Part shown: in pieces, positions 54,245 to 63,098 of the stretch
How positions within the stretch are numbered: position 1 is the first letter of the stretch
Layout: the number at the start of each line of letters is the position of its first letter
Origin: Betaproteobacteria bacterium UBA2592
GTDB lineage: Bacteria; Pseudomonadota; Gammaproteobacteria; Burkholderiales; Rhodocyclaceae
Direction: 5' to 3'
DNA: 64,000 nt
NCBI GenBank assembly: GCA_002340095.1
Contig: DDKS01000033.1
Span: forward strand, 38,952 to 102,951
The notes under the pieces: generated by a model
The model's database searches: none
What the model saw: the letters and a program-made list of their open reading frames with translations, nothing else
What the model was told of the DNA's origin: nothing
Translations under genes and position numbers: made by a program

Positions 54245-54697
54245 TCAGCTCTGGTACCAGGGCAGCCCGGCGTGGCGCCAGCCGCCCACTTTGTTGCGCT
54301 GGTTGCTGGCATCCTTGTCGCCCTCAAAGCCTTCAAGGACGTTGTAGCAGCCGTTGTAACCGGCGGCCGTGGCGGCCCGGGCTGCCTGATCGGAGCGGAC
54401 GCCGCTGCGGCACAGGAACAGCACCAGAGCCTCCGGGTCCACCTGGCGCTTGAGCTGGGCCAAAAAGTTGGGATTGAGCGCGCCCCCCGGATACTGAGTC
54501 CATTCGATTTCCACCGCACCGGGAACACGCCCCACCCAGTCCAGTTCGGCCCGGGTGCGCACGTCCACCAGCTTGGCGCCAGGGGCCAGCTCCAGCACCT
54601 TGCTGGCTTCGGCGGGGGTGAGGGCCCCGGCATAGGGGAGTCCCAGGGCCCGGCCGCGCTCCCGGGCCAGTTGCAGCAGGTCGGTCAGTTTTCCCAT
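54245..54697 (-). CDS. Rhodanese-like sulfurtransferase
   Basis: A 150-residue single-domain rhodanese. KLVDVRTRAELDWVGRVPGAVEIEW and the catalytic loop LFLCRSGVRSDQAARAATAAGY are clear; the Cys of CRSGVRS would carry the persulfide. The N-terminal 30 residues form a short helical lead. The role may be sulfur transfer or sensing; the substrate is unknown. The ATG at 54697 is preferred because the upstream open frame is not conserved-looking. Confidence 0.88.
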   Translation of the reverse strand: MGKLTDLLQLARERGRALGLPYAGALTPAEASKVLELAPGAKLVDVRTRAELDWVGRVPGAVEIEWTQYPGGALNPNFLAQLKRQVDPEALVLFLCRSGVRSDQAARAATAAGYNGCYNVLEGFEGDKDASNQRNKVGGWRHAGLPWYQS

Positions 54698-54784
54698 GGC
54701 GGCGCACCTTTGTCGATGCTTGAAATCAGCCTGAAGTATAGCGCAGCCCGGCAGGCCTGGCGGCACTCCGGCCTCGCAACAGGA

Positions 54785-54801
54785 TGCACCATCCATGTGC
54801 G
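54785..54801. promoter_or_regulatory. NtrC-binding site 1 upstream of glnA
   Basis: TGCACCATCCATGTGCG is a partial match to the NtrC consensus TGCACC-N5-GGTGCA, centred about 142 bases before the predicted glnA start point. Confidence 0.65.
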
Positions 54802-54816
54802 CACCAGAACAGGGAT

Positions 54817-54833
54817 TGCACCGCAATGGTGCG
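54817..54833. promoter_or_regulatory. NtrC-binding site 2 upstream of glnA
   Basis: TGCACCGCAATGGTGCG matches the NtrC consensus with one changed base. It lies 32 bases from site 1, three helical turns, and is centred about 110 bases before the predicted start. This spacing is that of the classic enterobacterial glnA promoter. Confidence 0.85.
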
Positions 54834-54908
54834 CAACAAGGCATTGATGGGAGAGTCATCTTCCCGCCCTTCCTTTGTGGCACAATGCTCGAACACTTTG
54901 ACAAGCAT

Positions 54909-54924
54909 TGGCACGCTTCCTGCT
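54909..54924 (+). promoter_or_regulatory. Sigma-54 promoter of glnA
   Basis: TGGCACGCTTCCTGCT matches the -24/-12 consensus with one change in the -12 box (CTGC for TTGC). The predicted start near 54935 gives a 59-base leader before the glnA ATG. Confidence 0.8.
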
Positions 54925-54993
54925 GGAGCCTGTCCGTCGTGATTTTTTCTGTGTTTCCGGCACCGCCGGTATCCGTTTGGGAGACTTTGCAAT

Positions 54994-56406
54994 ATGGCTA
55001 CTGTTCAGGACGTTCTGAAGATGATGAAGGAAAACGACGTCAAGTTCGTCGATTTCCGGTTCACCGACACCCGTGGCAAGGAACAACATGTGGGCGTTCC
55101 CGCCCATACCGTGGATGAAGAAAAGTTCGAAAGCGGCCACGCCTTCGACGGCTCCTCCATCGCCGGCTGGAAGGGCATCCAGGCATCCGACATGCTGCTG
55201 ATTCCCGATCCCGACACCGCCTTCATCGATCCCTTCTTCGATGAAACCACCCTGGTGCTCTCCTGCGACGTGGTGGACCCCACCGACGGCCGCGGCTACG
55301 ATCGCTGCCCCCGCTCCATCGCCAAGCGCGCCGAAGCCTACCTGAAGTCTTCCGGTCTGGGTGACACCGCCTTCTTCGGCCCCGAACCCGAGTTCTTCAT
55401 CTTCGACTCCGTCGAGTGGAAAACCGACATGTCCGGCTGCTTCGTGAAGATCTACTCCGAGGAAGCCGCCTGGGCCACCGCCGAGAAGTTCGAAGGTGGC
55501 AACATTGGCCACCGTCCCATGGTCAAGGGCGGCTACTTCCCCGTGCCCCCCGTCGACTCCTTCAACGACATCCGTGCTGCCATGTGCCTGGCCCTGGAGC
55601 AGTGCGGCGTCGAAGTGGAAGTGCACCACCATGAAGTGGCCACCGCTGGTCAGAACGAGATCGGAACCAAGTTCGGCACCCTGGTGCGCCGTGCGGACAT
55701 GACCCAAGTTCTCAAGTATGTGGTGCACAACGTGGCCCACCAGTACGGCAAGACCGCCACCTTCATGCCCAAGCCCATCGTGGGTGACAACGGTTCCGGC
55801 ATGCACGTGCACCAGTCCATCTGGAAGGACGGCAAGAACCTGTTCGCCGGCAACGGCTACGCCGGCCTGTCCGAGACCGCCCTGTACTACATTGGCGGCA
55901 TCATCAAGCACGCCCGCGCCCTGAATGCCATCACCAACCCCGGCACCAACTCCTACAAGCGTCTGGTGCCCCACTTCGAGGCACCGGTCAAGCTGGCCTA
56001 CTCCGCCAAAAACCGTTCCGCCTCCATCCGCGTGCCCTTCGTGGCCTCCGACAAGGCCCGCCGCATCGAAACCCGCTTCCCCGACCCCATCGCCAACCCC
56101 TACCTGTGCTTCGCAGCATTGTTGATGGCGGGTCTGGATGGCATCCAGAACAAGATTCACCCCGGCGATCCTGCTGACAAGAATCTGTACGACCTGCCCC
56201 CCGAGGAAGATGCCAAGATCCCGACCGTGTGCGCCAGCCTGGACGAAGCCCTGGCCCACCTGGACAAGGATCGCGAGTTCCTGACCCGTGGCGGCGTGTT
56301 CTCCAACGACTGGATCGATGCCTTCATCGCCCTGAAGATGGAAGAAGTCAACAAGGTCCGCATGACCACCCACCCCGTGGAATTCGACCTGTACTACTCC
56401 TGCTAA
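54994..56406 (+). CDS. glnA: Glutamine synthetase type I
   Basis: A 470-residue GSI-beta enzyme that makes glutamine from glutamate, ammonia and ATP as a dodecamer. FDGSSIAGWKGIQASDM, EPEFFIFDSV, GDNGSGMHVHQSIWKDG and NPGTNSYKRLVPHFEAP are the catalytic segments. NLYDLPPEE holds the Tyr (about 399) that is adenylylated by GlnE to lower activity. The upstream NtrC and sigma-54 sites show nitrogen control. A terminator follows. Confidence 0.98.
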   Translation: MATVQDVLKMMKENDVKFVDFRFTDTRGKEQHVGVPAHTVDEEKFESGHAFDGSSIAGWKGIQASDMLLIPDPDTAFIDPFFDETTLVLSCDVVDPTDGRGYDRCPRSIAKRAEAYLKSSGLGDTAFFGPEPEFFIFDSVEWKTDMSGCFVKIYSEEAAWATAEKFEGGNIGHRPMVKGGYFPVPPVDSFNDIRAAMCLALEQCGVEVEVHHHEVATAGQNEIGTKFGTLVRRADMTQVLKYVVHNVAHQYGKTATFMPKPIVGDNGSGMHVHQSIWKDGKNLFAGNGYAGLSETALYYIGGIIKHARALNAITNPGTNSYKRLVPHFEAPVKLAYSAKNRSASIRVPFVASDKARRIETRFPDPIANPYLCFAALLMAGLDGIQNKIHPGDPADKNLYDLPPEEDAKIPTVCASLDEALAHLDKDREFLTRGGVFSNDWIDAFIALKMEEVNKVRMTTHPVEFDLYYSC

Positions 56407-56418
56407 ATTGTTTGGTAT

Positions 56419-56436
56419 GCCATTGCTAGCAATGGC
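56419..56436. repeat. Perfect 18-bp palindrome after glnA
   Basis: GCCATTGCTAGCAATGGC is a perfect palindrome 13 bases past the glnA stop and 17 bases before the terminator. A related inverted repeat with the same CATTG/CAATG arms lies at 56493-56509. It could be an operator, a recombination site or an mRNA-stabilising hairpin. Confidence 0.6.
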
Positions 56437-56452
56437 TATCACCAACCCCCTG

Positions 56453-56479
56453 AAAAGCCCGGATTTCCGGGCTTTTTTT
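56453..56479 (+). terminator. Terminator after glnA
   Basis: AAAAGCCCGG / CCGGGCTTTT forms a 10-bp stem with a four-base ATTT loop, followed by further T residues, 46 bases after the glnA stop. Confidence 0.92.
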
Positions 56480-56492
56480 CGTTCATTGATGT

Positions 56493-56509
56493 GCATTGGC
56501 ATACAATGC
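56493..56509. promoter_or_regulatory. Inverted repeat upstream of the DUF262 gene (possible operator)
   Basis: GCATTG-GCATA-CAATGC is a 6+6 inverted repeat that overlaps a -10-like TACAAT (56502-56507). It resembles the palindrome at 56419. It lies about 155 bases before the DUF262 gene, the first gene of the defence island. No clear -35 box is seen. Confidence 0.4.
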
Positions 56510-56664
56510 CGCGCATGGTTTACGGGTAGCTAGACGGGTTGCCTGGGGTTTTGGAGCAGGTCTCTGCCGAGTGCTGTAAGCGCTGCAGGTTTGGGGTTTG
56601 CCGTGGGGGTGCCTACCGAGCCCCCCGCAGCAGTTGAATGAGATTACGAAGATAAGGAAGCACC

Positions 56665-58377
56665 ATGGCCAAGGCTGAAGCCAGCGTTGAAGAACTGGTC
56701 TCGATGATCGAGCGCGGTGAGCTGCGCTTACCTGAAATGCAGCGGCAGTATGTGTGGCGCTCCACGCGCGTGCGCGACTTGCTCGACTCTCTGTATCGGG
56801 GCTATCCCTCGGGGGCGATCCTGCTGTGGGAAACCGATGAGGCCGTGCCCCTGCAAAGCTTCGCCGTCAGCCAAAGCCATAACCCTTATCAGAGCACTCG
56901 CCTGTTGCTCGATGGACAACAGCGCCTGACGTCGCTGTCTGCCGTCATTCGTGGCGAGCCGGTGTCGGTGCGCGGTCGTCGTCGCCCCATCGATTTGCTG
57001 TTCAATCTGGAGCATCCCGACCAACTGGCCGTCGTGACAGAAGTGGATGAGAACGGCGATGACGCCGAAGTCGATGAGGAAGGGGAACTAGGCGGCGACG
57101 AGGCCGACGCCAGCGAGGACGAACTGTTGACGCGCTTCAACAAAATGTCCTTCGTGGTGGCGACCCGGAAGCTGGAGCAGTTGCCGCAGTGGGTGAAGGT
57201 GTCCGAAGTCTTCAAGACCGACAGCGATGCGCCCTTCCTCAAACGTGCGGGTGTCAGTGGCTTTGATGATCCACGTTACGAGAAATACAGCCAGCGCCTG
57301 GCCCGGCTGCGCGGCATTCGCAAGTATGTGTACCGCATGGACGTGCTGGAGCGCACGCTGTCCTACGACGAGGTCACGGAAATCTTCGTGCGGGTCAACT
57401 CGCTGGGCGCCAAGCTGCGCAGCTCCGATCTGGCTCTGGCGCAGATCACGGCCAAATGGCGGCACTCGCTGCAAACCTTCCTGGATTTCCAGAGTGCTTG
57501 CGCCCAGAACGGTTTCGAGCTTGATCTGGGTTTGCACCTGAAGAATTTGATGGCCTTTGCCACCGGGCAATCCCGTTTTCTGACCGTCGGCAGCCTGACC
57601 CTGGACGTACTGCAGCAAGCCTGGAAAGAAGCCTGCGAGGGGATGGAATTCGCCATCAATTTCGCGCGCAGCAATCTGGGTATCGACAGTCCTGCCTTGC
57701 TGTCATCACCCTTCCTGCTGGTTGTATTGGCCTACTTCGGGCATCGCCGCAACTATGCCCTCAGCACCGAAGAGGCGCAGCAGTTGCGCTACTGGGCCTT
57801 GGCCGCCAATGCCAAAGGCCGTTTCTCCCGGGGTTCCAGTGAGACCATTCTGGATCAGGATTTGGCGACCATCCGCAATGGCGGCGGCGTCCATGAACTG
57901 ATCGACCGGCTGCGCCTGCAGTTTGGCCGCCTTGACATCACGCCGGAAGAGCTGGAGGGGCGCAACCAGCGCAGTGCGCTGTTCAAGACCATGTTCCTGG
58001 CGTTTCGTGCGGCAGGCGCCAAGGATTGGCGCAGCCACCTGGCCATTGCCCTGGACCACTCGGGCAGTCAGCACCGCTTGCAGTTTCATCACATTTTCCC
58101 CAAGGCCTTGCTGCGCGGCAGCTACACCCCGCGTGAGGCCGACGACATCGCCAACCTGGCTTTCATCGGCGGCAAAACCAATCGCGCGATCAGCGACAAA
58201 GCACCTGTGGCCTACCTGTTGCCGCTGGTGGCGCAGCACGGTGCAGCACCATTCGCAGCACAGTGTATCCCGGTGGAGGAGGAACTGCTGGCACTGGATC
58301 ACTACAAGGCGTTCTTGCAAGAGCGCCGTAAACGCATCGCAGCGGCACTGAATGCTTTCATCCATGCGGCCGCTTGA
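56665..58377 (+). CDS. DUF262/HNH protein (GmrSD/SspE-like defence nuclease)
   Basis: A 570-residue protein. The N-terminal DUF262 domain has LRLPEMQRQYVWRSTRVRDLLDSLYRGYPSGAILLW and LLLDGQQRLTSL (about 80-91), the ParB-like NTP-binding motif. The C-terminal HNH-type nuclease is HRLQFHHIFPKALLRGSY with DDIANLAFIGGKTNRAISDK. This layout occurs in GmrSD, SspE and BrxU, which restrict modified phage DNA. Around residues 120-150 is an acidic, Asp/Glu-rich insert. A good AAGGAAG site precedes the ATG. It lies 95 bases before the Wadjet operon in the same direction. Confidence 0.88.
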   Translation: MAKAEASVEELVSMIERGELRLPEMQRQYVWRSTRVRDLLDSLYRGYPSGAILLWETDEAVPLQSFAVSQSHNPYQSTRLLLDGQQRLTSLSAVIRGEPVSVRGRRRPIDLLFNLEHPDQLAVVTEVDENGDDAEVDEEGELGGDEADASEDELLTRFNKMSFVVATRKLEQLPQWVKVSEVFKTDSDAPFLKRAGVSGFDDPRYEKYSQRLARLRGIRKYVYRMDVLERTLSYDEVTEIFVRVNSLGAKLRSSDLALAQITAKWRHSLQTFLDFQSACAQNGFELDLGLHLKNLMAFATGQSRFLTVGSLTLDVLQQAWKEACEGMEFAINFARSNLGIDSPALLSSPFLLVVLAYFGHRRNYALSTEEAQQLRYWALAANAKGRFSRGSSETILDQDLATIRNGGGVHELIDRLRLQFGRLDITPEELEGRNQRSALFKTMFLAFRAAGAKDWRSHLAIALDHSGSQHRLQFHHIFPKALLRGSYTPREADDIANLAFIGGKTNRAISDKAPVAYLLPLVAQHGAAPFAAQCIPVEEELLALDHYKAFLQERRKRIAAALNAFIHAAA

Positions 58378-58401
58378 GCTGGCAATGCCGTCTTGTTGCC
58401 G

Positions 58402-58439
58402 CCCTGTGCGGCTGGCGGGTGAGAACATGCCGCACAGGG
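58402..58439. other. Strong hairpin between the DUF262 gene and jetA
   Basis: CCCTGTGCGG and CCGCACAGGG form a perfect 10-bp stem with an 18-base loop, in the 95-base gap between the two genes. It lacks a T-run. It may limit read-through, protect mRNA ends or bind a regulator. Confidence 0.55.
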
Positions 58440-58472
58440 GATGCCTGCTCGGTGGCGGGGGGCTGAACTGAC

Positions 58473-59732
58473 ATGGCCAACCCTCGCTCGCTGGTCTACG
58501 CGCTTTACACCCATTGGGACACCGTGGAGCTTTTGGTGCGGCTGTCGCGCGAGTTTGCCGTGCTGACCAGCGATCAGGTGTTGAACGGTATTGCCAAGGT
58601 ATCCGGGCAACGGGATGCCGAAACGCAGGGCGCGGTGCTGCGTGCCCTGGTCAATGCGGACATCCTGCAAACCTTGCCGCGCAGCAGCGATCTGCAGCTC
58701 AATGCCTATGTGCTGGAGTTCGTGCGCGGCCTCACCCGTGAACATGAGCTGGGCCTGGCTGCCGTACTGCAGGCGCGTGTTGCTGCGATCCGTGAAGCCA
58801 CCGAAGCACTCAATGAAGGGATGCTCGGGGCCGACATGGATCGCGTGCGCGGAGCCGCCAACAAGCTGGCAGAACTCTTCCGCCAGATCAGTCTGCAGCT
58901 CGATCAGGACCGGCACGCGCTCTTTGAGCTGGCGGAAAACGCCAAAAGCGCCGACAGCAGCATGCCGATCAGCCAGCGCTATCGCCAGGTACTGGAAGCC
59001 TACGATCATTATGTGGAGCCGATGAACCAGATGATGGACAGCGGTTCGCAGGGCACTTTCTACCGCTATCTGGAAGAAGCGGAGCGTGCGCTCGACTCGG
59101 GGCTAGAGCGATTGTCGGTACAGGGTGCGCTCTACTCGCATCGCCTGCAGATGCGTCAGGTGACGCACCAGGCCAAGGAGCTGCGGCGCTTTGGCCGGCT
59201 GGTTGCGCAACAGTGCGCCGATACCCTGCTGCCCTTGCGCGAAGAGCTGCGTCAGCACAACGCACTGACCAGTGCCATCAGCTTGCTGTTGGGGCAGGTG
59301 CGCAAACGCGGCCTGCGTCGCGCACTGTCACGCCCGGCGGATGACACCGCACTCCCCGTCTGGCGCAATGAGCGCGGTTTCAAATTGCAATTGGGCGATG
59401 AGGTACGGGCGGTCATGGCCGCCGCGCGCCAATACCAGCCGCAGGCGGTGGCCTTTCCGCAGGATGAACCCGGCGATGGCGTTACATTGCTGGAGCAGGT
59501 GGACGAAGCCGCCATTCGTGCGCATCTGGCTCGCAGCCTGCCAGTGGAAAATCTGCTCGATTGGCTGCACAACCATTACGCCCACCTACAGGACGCCACC
59601 CTGCTGCGCCTGTTCCATGACCTGCAACATGAGCCCGGCTGGCAGTTCGAGGCAGCCAGCCAGCCTGAAAGAATCACGCTGCAGACGATTCGCGTCCTGC
59701 ATCACCCTCACCGCGTGAGTATCCCGCAATGA
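58473..59732 (+). CDS. jetA: Wadjet subunit JetA (MukF-like kleisin)
   Basis: A 419-residue helical protein. The start SLVYALYTHWDTVELLVRLSREFAVLTSDQVLNGIAKV resembles a winged-helix N-terminus, followed by long helices and a C-terminal winged-helix-like part. By position before a MukE-like and an SMC-like gene, it is the kleisin of a JetABCD complex. It does not look like the DUF3375 JetA of type I Wadjet, so type II is the best guess. The stop overlaps the jetB start. Confidence 0.78.
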   Translation: MANPRSLVYALYTHWDTVELLVRLSREFAVLTSDQVLNGIAKVSGQRDAETQGAVLRALVNADILQTLPRSSDLQLNAYVLEFVRGLTREHELGLAAVLQARVAAIREATEALNEGMLGADMDRVRGAANKLAELFRQISLQLDQDRHALFELAENAKSADSSMPISQRYRQVLEAYDHYVEPMNQMMDSGSQGTFYRYLEEAERALDSGLERLSVQGALYSHRLQMRQVTHQAKELRRFGRLVAQQCADTLLPLREELRQHNALTSAISLLLGQVRKRGLRRALSRPADDTALPVWRNERGFKLQLGDEVRAVMAAARQYQPQAVAFPQDEPGDGVTLLEQVDEAAIRAHLARSLPVENLLDWLHNHYAHLQDATLLRLFHDLQHEPGWQFEAASQPERITLQTIRVLHHPHRVSIPQ

Positions 59733-60343
59733 CGATCCCACACGCTCTGGCAGCCGCGCTGTCACAAATGCCGGCATTGGCCGAGCTGTTCCGGCTGTTT
59801 CTCTCCGGCAAACACCTCAATCGCATGGCCGAACCCGCGCTGTGGGCGGAGCTGGAGCAGCACGAGGCCAGCTATGTCGGCTTGTTTGCCGCGCTGGGGT
59901 TCGAACTGCGCCTGGATGCCAGGGGCTTTGCCTGGTTTCACAGCAGTGACGCCAACAGCAACATCGGCAAGATCAGCCGCCAGCTGGCCTTGCTGTTCAT
60001 GGTGATCTTCGATGCTCAAGCCAACGCCGGCAAGGCCCTGCAGCGCTTTACCGATTGGCTGATCGACAGTGCCTGGCTGGCCGAGGTCTACAAGCAACAG
60101 CAAGACCTGCTGGATGCCGAGGGCCTCAACCCCGACGCCCTGGTGGAGCTGCTGGGCCGCGCCTGCAACTTGGGCTTTGCCGTGGCCGAACCAGCGGGCT
60201 GGCGACTGCTGCCCGCTGTATGCCGCTACCTCGACCATTTCGAAAGCCTGGCCTTGACGGCCAAGACCGATGGCGACGAAGAGAGCACGCCTGCCGCGGA
60301 AGACTGGACTGCGGATGCATCAGACGACGAGGAGAACAGCTGA
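59729..60343 (+). CDS. jetB: Wadjet subunit JetB (MukE-like)
   Basis: A 204-residue protein starting at an ATG that overlaps the jetA stop (ATGA). The middle FGLELRL-like segment GFELRLDARGFAWFHSSD and the run ISRQLALLFMVIFDAQANAGKALQRFTDWLID fit the tandem winged helices of MukE/JetB. The C-terminal 30 residues are acidic. The stop overlaps the jetC ATG by one base. Assignment is by fold pattern and order. Confidence 0.78.
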   Translation: MTIPHALAAALSQMPALAELFRLFLSGKHLNRMAEPALWAELEQHEASYVGLFAALGFELRLDARGFAWFHSSDANSNIGKISRQLALLFMVIFDAQANAGKALQRFTDWLIDSAWLAEVYKQQQDLLDAEGLNPDALVELLGRACNLGFAVAEPAGWRLLPAVCRYLDHFESLALTAKTDGDEESTPAAEDWTADASDDEENS

Positions 60344-63096
60344 TGCAGTACGGCTTCCAACGTTTGGTCCTGCTGGGGAGTGCAGGCTACTCGCGTGCCG
60401 AGCTGCCCCTCGATGGTGCGGTCTCTCTGGTGGCGCCCAACAATACCGGCAAGACCAGTCTGATCAATGCCCTGCAGTTTCTGCTGATCATCGACCGCCG
60501 CCGTATGGATTTTGGTGCCCACGATGTGGACAAGAGCCGGCGCTTCTATTTCCCCAACAACAGCGCCTATGTGCTACTGGAGGTGTCGCTGCCGGAGTCC
60601 GGCACCGTCGTGCTGGGCTGCGTGGGCAAGGGTGTAAGCTTCGAGTACGAGTATTTCGCCTATGCCGGGCCGCTGAAGGTCGAGGAGTTCTGCCTGCCGG
60701 ATGGCACCTTGGTGGCACAACCGCAACTGGCTAGCCATCTGGCGAGCTTTGGGCGCCGGGTATTCAGCTACAGCAGCAGCGAGTTTGCCGACATGATCTA
60801 TGGCGGACGCAGCCGCAAGCTCGCCAGCCAGCAGGATTTCTGCGTTTTCCGGCTGGAGCACGCCAGTGATGCCAGCGTTTTTCAGCGGGTGCTGACCCGC
60901 ACGCTGCGCCTGGACAAACTGCGCTCCAGCGAGGTGAAAGACTATCTGCTGCAGATTTTCCGGCGCGATCTGCCGGATGCCAGCATCGACTTCAAGGCGG
61001 AATGGGACAAGGCGTTTGCCGATCTCAACGCCGAACGCAGCCAGTACCTGGCCGCCGTGCGGCTGCAAGCTACCTTGGGCGAACTGGAGCAGAAGCAGGA
61101 TGCCCGCCTGGTCTTGCGCGGCAAATTGCTGTGCTGGCGCCCCTTGATCGACGCCGCACTGGGTCAGTGGCAACAGCATTACGAGACCCACCAGCAAACC
61201 TTGCAGCATGAGTTGGCGCAGTGCGAAGTCGAGCTAACCCGCCTGCGCGAACAGGATATGCAGTCGGCTGGCGAGAAAAAAGAGTGCGAACTGGAACAAA
61301 AGCAGCTCCGCCAACAAAGCGAACAGTTGCGCGCGTTGCAGCAGCGTTTTGCCTTGATCCCCGACCGTGCCCTGCTGGAGGCGCGCCGCCACGAGTTGCT
61401 GGCGCAACGGGATGCGCTGGTGGTGAGGATCGGCCAGGCCCAGAGCCGCACGCCAGCAGCCATCGAGCGCGAGCTGGCGCGGATCGAGCGGGAATCCGCG
61501 CAGCTGGCGCAGGAGTTGCGCACCCAAGGGCAGAACCTCTATCAGCAACTGGCCAGTGTCGTATCTTCGGAACAACTCAACGCGCTGAACAAGGTGCTGG
61601 CCAAGCCGGTACTGACCCTGGGCAACGAAGATTTCCGCCTTGATGGCAAGGCCCTGCTTGCGGCCTTGGTCGACGCGAATGCCGGGCAATTCAATTTGCC
61701 TGGCCTGCAACTGCGGCTGGAAGCCCTGCCGGCACAGTATCAGCAACGGACCCTGGCGGAACTGAGCGAATTGCAGCAGGAGTTGCAGCAACAGCAGACT
61801 CAGCTGCAAGAACAATTGGCCACCGCCCTGGCTCTGGAAAACGTCAAACAGCAACGCCAAGCGCTGGAGCAGCAACTAGCCGAACTGGATGCCGAGTTGC
61901 GGGACTACGCGCACATGCAGGACTTGCGGCAAAGCGAGGCCGAGCGCGAGGAGCGGCTGCAGACACTGGCGAAAAGACTCGCCGACCTCGGCACAAGCCT
62001 GGCGCAGTCGGCAGAACGGCACCGCGCACTGGATCAGCAGCGGCAGCAGCGGCAACAGGACTTGGCGACCTTGCAGCAGCAACACCGGCAGATCGAGCAA
62101 CGCCGTCATCAGCGAATCGACCACGAAGGCCCCTTCACCTGGCTGGCCGATTTGCCGCACCGCCCCTGGTTGGCCCAGCCCGAGTTCGCGCTGGAACAAC
62201 TGGCCGAGCGCCTGCAGACCTATCAGGCCGACTGCCGCCAGTTGCTGGAGCTGGATGAGCAGATCCGCCATCTGCTGGGCCAAATCCATACCGGCGGATT
62301 GACCAAGTATCAGTTTGTCGACGAACCGGAAAGCGAGATTGTTCGTCTCGTTGAATTCGCCCATCACCTGCCGCAGGAAGCCGCAGCCCTGGAAAAGAAA
62401 GTGCGCTCGGCGGTGGTGAATGTGGCCGCCTGCCTGCGCGAACTGCGTGACGGCCTGTTTGCTTTCAAGCGCCGGATGCGCGAGTTCAACCGCAAGATCA
62501 GCGGCCGGCAACTTTCCGATCTGGCAGTATTCAAGATCGAACCCGAAGATGAAACCATTCTGGTCGAGGCCATCGAGCTGCTGATCAATACCGCTGCCAC
62601 GGTGGACAGTGGCGAAACCTTCGAGCTGTTCAACCAGCAGAGCGTACTCGACGATGATCAACTCAATCGCGCCAAGACCCTGCTGATCGAAGAGGGCAAC
62701 GCCCGCCACGGCCTGCGCGTGGCCGACCTGTTTCGCCTGCGCTTCTGGGTCGGCAAGGCAGACCGCGAGCCGGAAGCCTTCGATGACCTCGACAGTGCCG
62801 CCTCCAATGGCACCGTGCTGATGGCCAAACTGGTGACGGGGCTGGCGATGCTGCATCTGATGCAGGATCAGCGTCGCCCCATCCAGGGCATCTGCTACCT
62901 GGACGAGGCACTGGCCCTGGACGCCCGCAATCAGCGCAGCCTGATCGACACGGCGGCGGAGTTCGGCTTCTCGTTGATTTTTGCCTCGCCCGCGCCGCTG
63001 ACGACCGTGCGCTACTGCGTGCCGATTCACACGCGCAACGGCAGCAACCAGATCAGCCGCCATAGCTGGCAGGTCATCGAACCGCTGGATGCCTGA
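60343..63096 (+). CDS. jetC: Wadjet subunit JetC (SMC/MukB-like ATPase)
   Basis: A 917-residue SMC-like ATPase. The Walker A loop APNNTGKTSLINALQFLL has Lys37; a long coiled coil rich in Gln/Glu/Leu fills the centre (about 240-640); the Walker B motif ICYLDEALALDARNQ is near the C-terminus. In Wadjet, JetABC extrudes DNA loops and senses small closed circles such as plasmids. It ends two bases before jetD. Confidence 0.92.
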   Translation: MQYGFQRLVLLGSAGYSRAELPLDGAVSLVAPNNTGKTSLINALQFLLIIDRRRMDFGAHDVDKSRRFYFPNNSAYVLLEVSLPESGTVVLGCVGKGVSFEYEYFAYAGPLKVEEFCLPDGTLVAQPQLASHLASFGRRVFSYSSSEFADMIYGGRSRKLASQQDFCVFRLEHASDASVFQRVLTRTLRLDKLRSSEVKDYLLQIFRRDLPDASIDFKAEWDKAFADLNAERSQYLAAVRLQATLGELEQKQDARLVLRGKLLCWRPLIDAALGQWQQHYETHQQTLQHELAQCEVELTRLREQDMQSAGEKKECELEQKQLRQQSEQLRALQQRFALIPDRALLEARRHELLAQRDALVVRIGQAQSRTPAAIERELARIERESAQLAQELRTQGQNLYQQLASVVSSEQLNALNKVLAKPVLTLGNEDFRLDGKALLAALVDANAGQFNLPGLQLRLEALPAQYQQRTLAELSELQQELQQQQTQLQEQLATALALENVKQQRQALEQQLAELDAELRDYAHMQDLRQSEAEREERLQTLAKRLADLGTSLAQSAERHRALDQQRQQRQQDLATLQQQHRQIEQRRHQRIDHEGPFTWLADLPHRPWLAQPEFALEQLAERLQTYQADCRQLLELDEQIRHLLGQIHTGGLTKYQFVDEPESEIVRLVEFAHHLPQEAAALEKKVRSAVVNVAACLRELRDGLFAFKRRMREFNRKISGRQLSDLAVFKIEPEDETILVEAIELLINTAATVDSGETFELFNQQSVLDDDQLNRAKTLLIEEGNARHGLRVADLFRLRFWVGKADREPEAFDDLDSAASNGTVLMAKLVTGLAMLHLMQDQRRPIQGICYLDEALALDARNQRSLIDTAAEFGFSLIFASPAPLTTVRYCVPIHTRNGSNQISRHSWQVIEPLDA

Positions 63097-63098
63097 GT

